From contig NZ_CP046564.1 of the NCBI RefSeq assembly GCF_009818105.1, forward strand, positions 1,736,001 to 1,800,000: a stretch of 64,000 bases of DNA, read 5' to 3'. Below are positions 50,715-59,992 of this stretch, one piece after another (the first letter of the stretch is position 1; each line of letters begins with the position of its first letter). The notes beneath the pieces are model-generated. The model was given only the letters and a program-made list of their open reading frames with translations, was not told the DNA's origin and ran no database searches. This stretch comes from Bacillus sp. N1-1 (GTDB lineage: Bacteria; Bacillota; Bacilli; Bacillales; Guptibacillaceae). The position numbers were made by a program, and so were the translations under genes.

Positions 50715-52517
50715 TTGAAGCAAAACCGAAGAGAACGGTTCCATTATTCGCAGGATACAGCGATTGAAAAGCAGTTTAACTGGAAACAGATGTCACGCCT
50801 CCTTGGGTATATGGACCCTTACAAGAAAAGTTTATTACCAAAAGCGATTATTTCAATGCTGCTATCAACAGCAGTTCGACTAATCGTCCCGATCTTCATC
50901 GGGGTCCTGCTGTTTGATCACGCGATAAAGAATCAAGATCAAACGTTACTTGTCCAATTGATTTTTGGCATAGCAGGCTTGTATTTGCTATCATGGATCG
51001 CCAATACGTACCGAATTAAATGGACCAATCAGCTTGGTCAATACATTATTTATGACATTAGACAGGGTTTGTTTAAGCATATTCAGAGACTTTCCCACGG
51101 CTTTTTCGATAAACGATCGGCAGGTTCTATTCTCGTTCGAATTATCAATGATGTGAACTCCATGCAGGAGCTTTTCACAAGTGGCGTTATTAACTTACTA
51201 ATGGATATTGTTTTATTACTAGGGATCATTGTGATTATGTTTGTTTTAAGTCCTCAATTAACGCTCGCTATTATGATCATTTTGCCGCTTATGTTTTTGA
51301 TCTCAACGAGCTTAAGAAAACGAATCCGTCGTTCCTGGCAAGATGTTCGGATCAAGCAGGCGAAAATAAATTCTCACTTAAATGAAAGTATCCAAGGAAT
51401 TCGCGTTACTCAATCCTATACCCAGGAAAAAGGAAACATGGAATTTTTCCAGGGTGTAAATCAAGAGAATTACGCAAGCTGGAAAGATGCCACGCAAAAG
51501 AGTGCTATTTTTAGACCGTTTGTTGAAATGTCAAATGCAATTGGAACTGCCATTTTAATTTGGTTTGGCGTATATCTTATTCAAAATGGCATGGATTATG
51601 GTGTATTCGTAACGTTTGCTTTCTATCTAGGGATGTTCTGGGAACCAATTTCCCGTTTAGGGCAAGTTTACAATCAACTCCTCGTAGCCATGGCTTCTTC
51701 AGAAAGGATTTTTGAGTTTCTAGATGAACAACCAAATGTCCCTGAAAAGAAAAATGCAATTGAGCTCGACGAGATTAAAGGAGAAATCACATTTGAAAAT
51801 GTTGAATTTTCCTATGATGAAAGTCGTAAAGCGCTCCATGAGTTAAGTTTGAAAATGCAAGCGGGTGATACGGTTGCACTTGTTGGCCTTACCGGTTCAG
51901 GAAAATCAACTATTGCAAACTTAATTAGTCGTTTCTATGATCCGACAAGTGGAACTGTTCGAATTGATGGAATGGATTTAAAAGACGTGAAACTCGATAG
52001 TTTGCGAGAGAAGGTTAGTGTCGTTCTTCAAGATACGTTCATTTTTTCCGGAACCATTATGGAAAATATCCGTTTTGGACGTCCAAGTGCAAGTGATGAA
52101 GAAGTGATTGAAGCGGCTAAAGCGGTAGGGGCTGATCACTTCATTCAGCGCTTAAGTAATGGTTATGAAACAGAAGTAGAGGAGAGAGGGAACGTTCTCT
52201 CGGTTGGTGAGAGGCAACTATTGTCCTTTGCGAGAGCGCTACTCGCTGATCCCCGTATTCTTATTTTAGATGAAGCTACTGCAAGCATTGATACAGAAAC
52301 CGAGCTTAAAATTCAAGAAGCTTTGAATGTGGTCCTAGAAGGTCGAACGGCCATTATGATTGCACATAGACTTTCTACGATTCGTGAAGCGGATAATATC
52401 ATCGTTCTTGACCACGGTCGAATTCTAGAACAAGGAAATCATAGTGAGTTGATGCGTAAAGGCGGAACCTACTATGAGCTTGTAAAGTCACAATTTAATA
52501 TGATGGATGCTGTTTAA
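50715..52517 (+). CDS. Heterodimeric ABC exporter, subunit with catalytic Glu
   Basis: A 600-residue ABC half-transporter that pairs with the preceding one. It has Walker A GLTGSGKST, Q loop VVLQDTFIFSG, a divergent signature LSVGERQLL (Val, Glu in place of the usual Gly, Gln) and Walker B ILILDEATASID with catalytic Glu520. TTG at 50715 is preferred since GGGGTG lies five bases before it, whereas the earlier TTG overlaps the stop of the first gene. Two genes of this kind encoded in tandem make a heterodimer. A hairpin terminator follows immediately. Confidence 0.88.
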   Translation: MKQNRRERFHYSQDTAIEKQFNWKQMSRLLGYMDPYKKSLLPKAIISMLLSTAVRLIVPIFIGVLLFDHAIKNQDQTLLVQLIFGIAGLYLLSWIANTYRIKWTNQLGQYIIYDIRQGLFKHIQRLSHGFFDKRSAGSILVRIINDVNSMQELFTSGVINLLMDIVLLLGIIVIMFVLSPQLTLAIMIILPLMFLISTSLRKRIRRSWQDVRIKQAKINSHLNESIQGIRVTQSYTQEKGNMEFFQGVNQENYASWKDATQKSAIFRPFVEMSNAIGTAILIWFGVYLIQNGMDYGVFVTFAFYLGMFWEPISRLGQVYNQLLVAMASSERIFEFLDEQPNVPEKKNAIELDEIKGEITFENVEFSYDESRKALHELSLKMQAGDTVALVGLTGSGKSTIANLISRFYDPTSGTVRIDGMDLKDVKLDSLREKVSVVLQDTFIFSGTIMENIRFGRPSASDEEVIEAAKAVGADHFIQRLSNGYETEVEERGNVLSVGERQLLSFARALLADPRILILDEATASIDTETELKIQEALNVVLEGRTAIMIAHRLSTIREADNIIVLDHGRILEQGNHSELMRKGGTYYELVKSQFNMMDAV

Positions 52518-52547
52518 AAAAGAAGCCTTCTTGGCTTCTTTTTTTTG
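52516..52547 (+). terminator. ABC exporter operon terminator
   Basis: AAGAAGCC pairs with GGCTTCTT around five bases, followed by eight T. Confidence 0.92.
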
Positions 52548-52624
52548 GATAGAGAATAACGAAAGGAAATTTTAATAAATGTGAACAGATTATTAACGAA
52601 CAGAAAATTAATCTTACTAAAAAA

Positions 52625-52646
52625 GATTGTGATACTTGTCACAATC
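52625..52646 (+). promoter_or_regulatory. Rex operator upstream of the quinol oxidase genes
   Basis: GATTGTGA and TCACAATC flank six bases, giving TTGTGA-N6-TCACAA, the form recognised by the NADH/NAD sensor Rex. It overlaps the TTGTCA -35 hexamer of a promoter whose CATAAT -10 lies 17 bases on. Confidence 0.75.
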
Positions 52647-52664
52647 TCAGCGATGATTCATAAT
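52636..52664 (+). promoter_or_regulatory. Promoter overlapped by the Rex site
   Basis: TTGTCA and CATAAT are spaced 17 bases. The Rex half-site TCACAA lies across the -35, so repressor binding would block RNA polymerase. Confidence 0.55.
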
Positions 52665-52759
52665 AAAGGTGTAAACAAGAGGTTCTCTGTTTCTATGTGC
52701 AATGATAAGGGAAGATGAGTAACAGATGATGAGAAATTGGTACAAAGGGGATGAACAAT

Positions 52760-54094
52760 TTGGAACTAGATTCAGCGATGCTAAGTCGTCTTTTAACAAG
52801 TCTAACGTTAGGCTTTCACATTATTTTTGCGACGTTAGGTGTCGGTGTCCCGTTATTAATTAGTCTAGCTGAATGGATCGGGATTAAACGAAACGATCCC
52901 TATTACACGCTACTTGCTCGGAGGTGGGCGAGAGGTTTCGTCGTTACAGTAGCGGTAGGTGTTGTGACAGGAACTGCTATTGGCTTACAATTATCACTTT
53001 TATGGCCTAATTTTATGCAGTTGGCAGGTCAGGTAATTAGTTTACCGCTATTCCTTGAAACATTTGCTTTCTTCTTTGAAGCGATTTTTCTAGGAATCTA
53101 TCTTTATACTTGGGACAGGTTTAAAAAGCCGATTTACCACTGGTTAATTTCAATTCCAGTTGTCATTGGCTCAACTTTATCCGCTGTCTTTATTTCAACT
53201 GTTAATGCTTTTATGAACTCCCCGCAGGGCTTTGATATGGTAGATGGTGTGCTTACCAATATCCAACCGCTTGCAGCAATGTTTAATCCTGCAACGCCAA
53301 CAAAGGTTGGGCATGTTGTGATGTCGGCGTATTTAACTTCTGCGATCGTACTTGCTGCTATTACAGCGTTCCATATGTTAAAGGGAAAGCGAAGTACGTA
53401 TTATCGAAAAGCGCTCAAATTGACGATGACGGCTGGTTTTATCTTTGCGATCGGAACAGCTGTCATTGGAGATTTCTCAGGGAAATATTTAGCCGAGTAC
53501 CAGCCGAGTAAGCTAGCCGCCGCAGAGTGGCATTTTGAGACTTCTGAAAATGCTGATCTTGTTGTTGGTGGTTTTCTAGATGACGAAACGAACGAAGTAA
53601 AATATGGTCTTGTTTTACCTAATTTCTTAAGTATTCTTGCCCATGGTGATCCTAATGCTGAAGTAATGGGACTTGATCAAGTTCCGGAAGATGAAGTACC
53701 TCCGCTTTACATCCACTATTTATTTGATGGGATGGTCGGCATCGGGATGTTTCTGGCCGCTTTAACGTTCTTTTTTGTTATCGCTCTTCGATTAAAACGT
53801 TTTAATACCGAAAATAAATGGTTCTTGCGATTAATCGTGCTTGCTGGACCGCTTTCAGTTCTTGCGATCGAGTTTGGATGGATTTTCTCTGAAGTGGGCC
53901 GTCAACCGTGGATTCTTTGGGACATAATGAGGACGGGTCATGCTGCTACGTCTGCAAATGGTGTAGGATGGATGTTTGTTCTCTTTCTTCTCTTGTATAT
54001 TGTACTTGGCACGCTTTGTGTAACCGTGCTTAGAAAAATGTTCAAAACGAATCCAGCTGAAAATGAGCTAGAGGAAATTGCTAGAAGGAAATAA
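52760..54094 (+). CDS. Cytochrome bd-type quinol oxidase subunit I (YthA-like)
   Basis: A 444-residue integral membrane subunit that carries the haems of a bd-type quinol oxidase, reducing O2 to water. Family landmarks are RLLTSLTLGFHIIFATLGVGVPLLISLAEW (helix 1), TGTAIGLQLSLLWPNFM, FAFFFEAIFLGIYLYTWDRFK, KVGHVVMSAYLTSAI and the C-terminal WIFSEVGRQPWILWDIMRTGHAAT. The Q loop is short, as in CIO-type enzymes. TTG at 52760 is preferred because AGGGG is nine bases upstream; the ATG at 52751 touches that site. Rex control suggests induction when NADH accumulates at low oxygen. Confidence 0.9.
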   Translation: MELDSAMLSRLLTSLTLGFHIIFATLGVGVPLLISLAEWIGIKRNDPYYTLLARRWARGFVVTVAVGVVTGTAIGLQLSLLWPNFMQLAGQVISLPLFLETFAFFFEAIFLGIYLYTWDRFKKPIYHWLISIPVVIGSTLSAVFISTVNAFMNSPQGFDMVDGVLTNIQPLAAMFNPATPTKVGHVVMSAYLTSAIVLAAITAFHMLKGKRSTYYRKALKLTMTAGFIFAIGTAVIGDFSGKYLAEYQPSKLAAAEWHFETSENADLVVGGFLDDETNEVKYGLVLPNFLSILAHGDPNAEVMGLDQVPEDEVPPLYIHYLFDGMVGIGMFLAALTFFFVIALRLKRFNTENKWFLRLIVLAGPLSVLAIEFGWIFSEVGRQPWILWDIMRTGHAATSANGVGWMFVLFLLLYIVLGTLCVTVLRKMFKTNPAENELEEIARRK

Positions 54095-54120
54095 GGGCTT
54101 TCAATAAAAGGGGTGAAAAA

Positions 54121-55137
54121 ATGGATATTCAATTACTTGGAATCACCGTTCTGTGGGTTTTTCTTTATGGCTATCTCATTACAGCCTCCATTGATTTTGG
54201 AGCGGGCTTCTTTGCTTATTATGGAGAGCTTACGGGACGCGACCACATTATTAATAAAATCATTAGTCGTTATTTATCACCTGTATGGGAAGTGACCAAT
54301 GTCTTCTTCGTTTTCTTTTTCGTTGGCCTCGTAGGCTTTTTCCCTGATACGGCCTATTATTATGGAACGGCTTTACTTGTACCAGGTAGCATCGCCATTA
54401 TTCTTCTGGCGATACGAGGGTCATTTTATGCATTTGGAAACTATGGAGCGAAGAAAAGCCGAGTTTATACGTTTTTATATGGGGTTACAGGCTTATTGAT
54501 CCCAGCTTCACTTTCAACTGCTTTAACGTTATCAGAAGGTGGATTTATTGAAGAGGTTAACGGAGAAGTGAAATTTCTTGCCGGAGAGCTATTTTCAAGC
54601 TTCTACTCATGGTCTGTTGTCCTGCTTGCGATTGTATCCGTGCTCTTTATTAGTGCGGCGTTTCTCACTTACTATGCTAGTCGGGCGAACGATGAGCCCG
54701 CGCTTGAGCTGCTTAGAAAGTACGCGCTGTTTTGGAGTGCACCAACAATTCTATCGAGTATTCTGGTTTTCGTAGCACTACAACAACATAATTCCGTGCA
54801 TTTCGAACGAACGCTAGATTATGCCTGGTTCTTTATTGCTTCACTTTTTTGTTTTTTAATTGCGACGTATTTGATTTTCCATCGTAAACGATATGGAACA
54901 GCATTTATTTTCGTGATGCTACAATTCTTTTTCGCATTCTTCGGGTATGGCATTTCTCACTTACCATGGATTTTATATGATCACATTACCATTTATTCAG
55001 GGTATACGAACGAAACAACTGGGATATATCTTGTTCTCGCCTTTATAGCTGGTCTTTGCTTACTCGTGCCTTCCCTCGTGTTATTAATGAGGCTATTCTT
55101 ATTTGATGCAGAGTATGTAAAGGGGAATAAGTCCTGA
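54121..55137 (+). CDS. Cytochrome bd-type quinol oxidase subunit II (YthB-like)
   Basis: A 338-residue hydrophobic partner of subunit I with about eight helices. The start MDIQLLGITVLWVFLYGYLITASIDFGAGF contains the CydB family signature (the Asp-Phe-Gly-Ala-Gly pattern), followed by WEVTNVFFVFFFVGLVGFFPDTAYYYGTALLVPG. An AAAGGGG site lies ahead of ATG, 26 bases after subunit I. The cydCD-type haem assembly exporter normally found with cydAB in Bacillus is absent, so the complex is closer to YthAB. Stop is followed by an unrelated promoter for ktrC. Confidence 0.88.
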   Translation: MDIQLLGITVLWVFLYGYLITASIDFGAGFFAYYGELTGRDHIINKIISRYLSPVWEVTNVFFVFFFVGLVGFFPDTAYYYGTALLVPGSIAIILLAIRGSFYAFGNYGAKKSRVYTFLYGVTGLLIPASLSTALTLSEGGFIEEVNGEVKFLAGELFSSFYSWSVVLLAIVSVLFISAAFLTYYASRANDEPALELLRKYALFWSAPTILSSILVFVALQQHNSVHFERTLDYAWFFIASLFCFLIATYLIFHRKRYGTAFIFVMLQFFFAFFGYGISHLPWILYDHITIYSGYTNETTGIYLVLAFIAGLCLLVPSLVLLMRLFLFDAEYVKGNKS

Positions 55138-55147
55138 AGAAGAAATA

Positions 55148-55175
55148 TTGACACTGATGATAAGAGTGGTAGGAT
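55148..55175 (+). promoter_or_regulatory. Promoter of the potassium-channel gene
   Basis: TTGACA and TAGGAT are spaced 16 bases. The start codon is about 70 bases downstream. Confidence 0.5.
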
Positions 55176-55243
55176 AGATATGATAGTGCGTCAGCAATGT
55201 GGCTGGCGCGCGTTTCTTTCTGAATGAGTAGGAGGAGTGTGCG

Positions 55244-55909
55244 TTGAAAAAGCAATTTGCCGTTATTGGACTCGGTCGTTTTGGAGGAAGCATTTGTAAG
55301 TCACTAAGTCAGCAGGGGATGGAAGTTCTTGCGATTGACATGGATGAAGATAAAGTGAATGAGTTTTCTTCTGTAGCGACACATGCTGTTATCGCTGATT
55401 CAACTGATGAAAGTGTTCTTAAAAACCTAGGCATTCGTAACTTTGATCACGTTATCGTAGCAATTGGTGATAATATTCAATCGAGTATTTTAACGACGTT
55501 AATTCTAAAAGAATTGGGCGTAAGTAAAATTACGGTAAAAGCCCAAAATGATTATCATGAAAAAGTATTAAACAAAATTGGTGCAGATAAAATTGTGCAT
55601 CCCGAACGCGATATGGGTGTTCGCATTGCTCATAGCATGATCTCAAATAGTGTATTAGACTATTTAGAGCTCTCTGATGAGCACAGCATTGTAGAGCTGA
55701 TTGCAAACTCTAGAATGGACAATAAAACAATCATTGAATTGGATATTCGAGCAAAGTATGGTGCAAATATTGTTGCGATCAAAAAAGGTGATGAGATTAT
55801 CGTCTCGCCTCAAGCTGATCAAAAGATTTCAAAAGGTGATATTCTTATCGTGATTGGTTCAGATCAGGACATTAATCGCCTTGAGCGCCAAATTTTAAAT
55901 CGTGATTAA
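55244..55909 (+). CDS. ktrC: Ktr potassium uptake regulatory subunit KtrC-like
   Basis: A 221-residue cytosolic RCK protein that gates a KtrB/KtrD-type K+ channel. It has the Rossmann motif VIGLGRFGGSICKSL (ATP/ADP and NAD binding), the TrkA-N domain to about 135 and the TrkA-C domain (about 140-221, NKTIIELDIRAKYGANIVAI to LIVIGSDQDINRLE), where c-di-AMP binds in homologues. TTG is the start after AGGAGGAG. The channel subunit (ktrD) is not in the window. The order ktrC, rnjA, rpoY is as in B. subtilis. Confidence 0.9.
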   Translation: MKKQFAVIGLGRFGGSICKSLSQQGMEVLAIDMDEDKVNEFSSVATHAVIADSTDESVLKNLGIRNFDHVIVAIGDNIQSSILTTLILKELGVSKITVKAQNDYHEKVLNKIGADKIVHPERDMGVRIAHSMISNSVLDYLELSDEHSIVELIANSRMDNKTIIELDIRAKYGANIVAIKKGDEIIVSPQADQKISKGDILIVIGSDQDINRLERQILNRD

Positions 55910-55916
55910 TCTTCAA

Positions 55917-55957
55917 ATAAAAAACAGCCTGTCGAACGATCGACAGGCTGTTTTTAT
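55917..55957. terminator. Bidirectional terminator between ktrC and rnjA
   Basis: AAAAACAGCCTGTCG pairs perfectly with CGACAGGCTGTTTTT around six bases, with T runs on both strands. Confidence 0.95.
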
Positions 55958-55961
55958 TTGC

Positions 55962-57629
55962 TCAAATTTCCATAATGATCGGAAGGATCATTGGACGACG
56001 CTTCGTTTTTTCATATAGGAAAGGTGCAAGAGTATCTGTTATTTCATTCTTAATTTCAGACCACTGGCTTGTACGCTTTTCCATTACGCCATTCAGATGC
56101 TTTGATAAGAGCTCTTGAGCATCATTAATCAAATCACCGGATTCTCTCATGTAGACAAATCCTCGAGAAATGATGTCAGGACCGGAAAGAATTTTAAACT
56201 CTTTCATGTTAATGGAGACAACAACAATAACAAGACCTTCTTCAGAAAGAATTTTACGGTCTCGTAGCACGATGTTTCCAATGTCCCCGATTCCTTTTCC
56301 ATCGACATAGACAGATCCAGAAGGAATCTTACCACTAATGGAAGCTTCATTTTCGCTTAGCGCGAGAACTTCACCGTTATCCATAATGAAAGAATGATCC
56401 TGCGGAATGCCACAATCTTGCGCGAGCTTTGTATGCATCTTAAGCATGCGGTACTCACCGTGAATTGGCATAAAGAATTTAGGCTTAATGAGACGAAGCA
56501 TAAGCTTCTGCTCATCTTGACCACCGTGACCAGAAGTGTGGATGTCACTTAGTTTATGGTGAATCACATCAGCACCTGCGCGAGATAGTTGGTTAATGAT
56601 TCTCGATACACTTACCTGGTTTCCTGGAATAGGTGAAGAAGAGAAAACAACTGTATCTCCAGGAATGATTTGAATTTGACGATGTGTCGCGTTCGCAATT
56701 CGAGATAGAGCAGCCATCGGTTCGCCCTGACTTCCTGTACAAAGAATCGTTACTTTATTTTCTGGAAGACGGTTTATTTGATTCGCATCAATAAATGTGT
56801 CCTTAGGTGCATTGATGTACCCAAGTTCCTGACCAATCGTAATGTTTGATTCCATACTGCGTCCGAAGACTGCTACTTTACGTCCGTTTTCAACTGCTGC
56901 TTCCACAACCTGCTGAAGGCGGTGAATATTTGATGCGAAAGTTGCGAAAATGACACGACCATCTACTTTTCTAAAGATATCCTGGATCGTTTCCCCAACG
57001 CGACTCTCAGACATTGTAAAGCCTGGCACTTCACTATTTGTACTATCAGAAAGAAGCGCTAGAACGCCTTCTTTACCGATTTCAGCCATTTTAGTTAAGT
57101 TTGCTGGTTCGCCAACCGGTGTGAAATCAAACTTAAAGTCTCCTGTATGAACGATGTTACCAGGAGGTGTTTTGACAACAACACCATAGGAGTCAGGAAT
57201 ACTGTGAGTTGTTCTAAAGAACATCACCGATGTTTTACGGAACTTAATGATGTCTTCTTCTGTGATTTCATTTAAAGAAGCACCTCGAAGAAGTCCGTGC
57301 TCTTCAAGCTTATTGCGAATAAATCCTAATGCAAGCTTACCACCATAGATTGGCACGTTAATTTCACGAAGTAAGTAAGGGATGCCACCTATATGGTCTT
57401 CGTGACCGTGAGTGATAAATAAACCTTTGATTTTATCCTGGTTTTTAACGAGGTAAGAATAATCAGGAATAACGTAGTCAATTCCTAGTAATTCTTCTTC
57501 TGGGAATTTAATCCCAGCATCAACAAGGATAATTTCATCCTGAAACTGAATACCGTACATGTTTTTACCGATTTCTCCGAGTCCACCTAAAGCGAACACG
57601 GCGGTTTGATGATTTTTAACAAATTTCAT
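55962..57629 (-). CDS. rnjA: Ribonuclease J1
   Basis: RNase J1 is a 5'-3' exoribonuclease and endonuclease central to mRNA turnover and rRNA maturation. The 555-residue beta-CASP enzyme has metal motif HGHEDHIGG at residues 74-82, GDFKFDFTP near 166 and the beta-CASP sequence [34 protein letters not shown], then the C-terminal domain. Length matches B. subtilis RnjA. The upstream rpoY gene ends three bases before its start, so the two are co-transcribed, as in many Firmicutes. Confidence 0.97.
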   Translation of the reverse strand: MKFVKNHQTAVFALGGLGEIGKNMYGIQFQDEIILVDAGIKFPEEELLGIDYVIPDYSYLVKNQDKIKGLFITHGHEDHIGGIPYLLREINVPIYGGKLALGFIRNKLEEHGLLRGASLNEITEEDIIKFRKTSVMFFRTTHSIPDSYGVVVKTPPGNIVHTGDFKFDFTPVGEPANLTKMAEIGKEGVLALLSDSTNSEVPGFTMSESRVGETIQDIFRKVDGRVIFATFASNIHRLQQVVEAAVENGRKVAVFGRSMESNITIGQELGYINAPKDTFIDANQINRLPENKVTILCTGSQGEPMAALSRIANATHRQIQIIPGDTVVFSSSPIPGNQVSVSRIINQLSRAGADVIHHKLSDIHTSGHGGQDEQKLMLRLIKPKFFMPIHGEYRMLKMHTKLAQDCGIPQDHSFIMDNGEVLALSENEASISGKIPSGSVYVDGKGIGDIGNIVLRDRKILSEEGLVIVVVSINMKEFKILSGPDIISRGFVYMRESGDLINDAQELLSKHLNGVMEKRTSQWSEIKNEITDTLAPFLYEKTKRRPMILPIIMEI

Positions 57630-57632
57630 AGT

Positions 57633-57842
57633 CTATACATTCTCCAATTCAAAGTGCTCTGATTTTTGCTCAAACGCCAGGAAGTCATCTTCCACGGTTT
57701 GAATAAACTCAATATTAAGGTCGCGGTCCTTTAATTTGTAGCGAACTTCCCGTTCAGAAGTAGCCTCTACGTAAAGGCTCATTGTTCGCTCTCTTACAGG
57801 GACCTCCTTTTTTGTCTCTTGATAAAATACCTTATAAATCAT
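57633..57842 (-). CDS. rpoY: RNA polymerase epsilon subunit RpoY
   Basis: A 69-residue small subunit of Firmicutes RNA polymerase. It begins [27 protein letters not shown] and includes [18 protein letters not shown], typical of the family. It is directly ahead of rnjA with a three-base gap, the conserved arrangement, and a TATAAT -10 lies about 45 bases upstream of the ATG. The RpoY fold resembles phage Gp2. Confidence 0.94.
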   Translation of the reverse strand: MIYKVFYQETKKEVPVRERTMSLYVEATSEREVRYKLKDRDLNIEFIQTVEDDFLAFEQKSEHFELENV

Positions 57843-57977
57843 TCTAAATCTCTCCTTAACTCAGACAATTTGTGTGCATCTTCGTTTATTATATAGGAAA
57901 TTGGTTTCTTTTTCATGTTTCTAATCACATTTCCATAAGAAATAGGAGAATTTGCACGAATTTAAGGCTAGAAAAGG

Positions 57978-58058
57978 TTAATCAATGGAATATTTAGGTT
58001 GTGGAAATAGCACGTTCCTCCAGGTTTTTTTTAATTTACGCTTCATTTTTCGATACAT
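57978..58058 (-). CDS. Candidate 26-residue basic peptide gene
   Basis: A short open frame starting at ATG after AAGGA at an eight-base spacing encodes MYRKMKRKLKKTWRNVLFPQ and six more residues. It is very basic and amphipathic. It lies in the 360-base gap between rpoY and the EamA gene, which otherwise shows only the rpoY -10 hexamer. Expression is not shown; it may be a chance frame in A+T-rich DNA. Confidence 0.25.
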   Translation of the reverse strand: MYRKMKRKLKKTWRNVLFPQPKYSID

Positions 58059-58205
58059 TAAGCTCATCCTTCCTTTTTTTATAACTATTTTTATTATTGA
58101 TCATGGCGTTAAGAATTAGTTTGGAAAAAGATGGAGGAATAGTAGGGACACCATTTCCTTAATCATGTAACATGTTAATGAATTAGCTTATAAGGAGGAT
58201 GAGAT

Positions 58206-59111
58206 TTGAAGTTATATGTTGCGCTTATTTCATTGAGTTTAATATGGGGCATGTCGTTCATGTTCATTAAATTGATTGTTCCGATTACGGGGCCATGGGG
58301 CGTAGTCTTTTTTCGCTGCTTACTTGGCGCTGTATCGATTTTTCTTTACTTAATAATAAGAGGAAGATTAAAGAAGTTAAAAGGCAATCTTAAGTGGGGA
58401 AGTCTTATTTTAGTAGGGATTATGAATGCGCTCATTCCCTGGGGAATGATTGCGCTTAGTGAAGAAAGTATTTCGAGTAGCCTGGCTGCTACGTTAAATG
58501 CGACTACACCACTATTTACAAGTATTCTTGGCGCTTTTTTATTCGGGCGAATGCTATTACTAAAACAGTGGACTGGTATTATCGTTGGATTTATTGGCAT
58601 CCTTTTTTTAATTGACCTTGATCCAAGTGCATTGGTAAAAGGTGAGTGGAGAGGGGTTTTTCCAATGCTAATTGCCACATGTTGCTATGGGTTTGCTTCT
58701 CAATATACAAAAAAGAACTTAAAAGGCGTACCTGTTGATGTGTTGTCGTTCATTACATTAACGATCGGAGCGGCAGGAGGACTTCTAATGATGCTCATTA
58801 GCGGGGAAGGGGGTATTCAGTTTACGTTACTCCTTCAACGTGATATTCTAATATCGCTAATTGGTCTAGGTGTGTTTGGATCGGGTCTTGCTTATTTGCT
58901 CTTCTATTATATGATTCAACATGGTAGCGCAGAGTTTGCGACATTAGTGACATACCTTGTACCTGTCACCGCCTTGATCTGGGGAAGCCTTTATTTAAAT
59001 GAAAACATTACACTACCTATGATTGTCGGATTGCTACTTGTGTTTTTTGGAGTTTATTTATCGGGTAAACATCAAAGAACGGAAGCAAACACGATAAGAA
59101 AATCAGCATAA
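58206..59111 (+). CDS. EamA/DMT-family transporter
   Basis: A 301-residue drug/metabolite transporter with ten helices in two EamA repeats. It begins LISLSLIWGMSFMFIKLIVPITGPWGVVFFRCLLGA, where WG and the Arg in helix two are typical, and the second half repeats FPMLIATCCYGFASQYTKK. TTG at 58206 follows AAGGAGG. Its substrate is unknown. The gene is inserted between rpoY and the ykrA-type gene, which are adjacent in B. subtilis. Confidence 0.87.
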   Translation: MKLYVALISLSLIWGMSFMFIKLIVPITGPWGVVFFRCLLGAVSIFLYLIIRGRLKKLKGNLKWGSLILVGIMNALIPWGMIALSEESISSSLAATLNATTPLFTSILGAFLFGRMLLLKQWTGIIVGFIGILFLIDLDPSALVKGEWRGVFPMLIATCCYGFASQYTKKNLKGVPVDVLSFITLTIGAAGGLLMMLISGEGGIQFTLLLQRDILISLIGLGVFGSGLAYLLFYYMIQHGSAEFATLVTYLVPVTALIWGSLYLNENITLPMIVGLLLVFFGVYLSGKHQRTEANTIRKSA

Positions 59112-59161
59112 CGTTTCTCAAGATAGTTATAGTAAAAAATAGCGGAAACAGGTGAATGAAG

Positions 59162-59938
59162 ATGCATAATGAAAAGATTGTATTTTTTGATATTGATGGC
59201 ACACTTCTTAATCATGACAAAAAAATTCCAAAGTCAACGCGGGAAGCTTTAAAAACACTTACAGAGAATGGGGTTCATGTTGCCATTGCAACAGGTAGAG
59301 CGCCTTTTATGTTCGCAGATCTTAGAGAAGATCTTGGAATAGACACGTTTATCAGTTTTAATGGACAATACGTGAAGCACCAGGACAAGGTTGTTCATAC
59401 AAATCCGCTAAGCCGAGATGAAATTAAAGTTCTTGAAGAAGAAGCCAAAAAAAATGGCCATCCAATGGTATTCCTTGATCATGAAGCGATGATGAGTAAC
59501 CATGATGAACATCCTCATATTTTGAAAAGCATGGACGACTTAAAAATGCATTATCCTGGATATGATCCTTCCTATTATCACAATAGAGAAATTTATCAGG
59601 CTCTTCTGTTTTGCGAAAGTAATGACGAGGGGGGCTATCGTGATGCTTATGGAAACCTTGATTTTATCCGCTGGCATGATTATTCCATGGACGTGATTCC
59701 ACCTGGAGGCTCAAAAGCGAAAGGGATAGAAGCTATGATTAAGCATCTTGGATTTAAACGAGAAAATACGTACGCTTTTGGAGATGCACTAAACGACATC
59801 GAAATGTTGAAGTTTGCAGGCACGGGAGTCGCAATGGGAAATGGATATCAAGAAGTGAAAGAGGTGGCTGATTACATTACGGATCCAGTCGACCAAAATG
59901 GTATTCAAAAAGGGCTGAAAAAAGTAGGCTTATTATAA
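59162..59938 (+). CDS. HAD-superfamily Cof-type phosphatase (YkrA-like)
   Basis: A 258-residue HAD phosphatase with cap type C2. Motif I is FFDIDGTLLNHD (Asp nucleophile), motif II is AIATGRAPFMF, Lys in PPGGSKAKG, and motif IV is FGDALNDIEMLKFAGTGVAMGNG. ATG at 59162 is preferred since CAGGTGA is eight bases ahead; another ATG two codons earlier is too close. It belongs to the YkrA/YwtE group that dephosphorylates sugar or cofactor phosphates; the substrate is uncertain. It faces def convergently. Confidence 0.9.
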   Translation: MHNEKIVFFDIDGTLLNHDKKIPKSTREALKTLTENGVHVAIATGRAPFMFADLREDLGIDTFISFNGQYVKHQDKVVHTNPLSRDEIKVLEEEAKKNGHPMVFLDHEAMMSNHDEHPHILKSMDDLKMHYPGYDPSYYHNREIYQALLFCESNDEGGYRDAYGNLDFIRWHDYSMDVIPPGGSKAKGIEAMIKHLGFKRENTYAFGDALNDIEMLKFAGTGVAMGNGYQEVKEVADYITDPVDQNGIQKGLKKVGLL

Positions 59939-59978
59939 GAAAAGGGATCGCCTATTGAAACGGCGATCCCTTTTCTTA
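59939..59978. terminator. Bidirectional terminator between the HAD gene and def
   Basis: GAAAAGGGATCGCC pairs with GGCGATCCCTTTTC around nine bases, with T-rich ends on both strands. Confidence 0.92.
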
Positions 59979-59992
59979 TTGTAGAATCAAGC

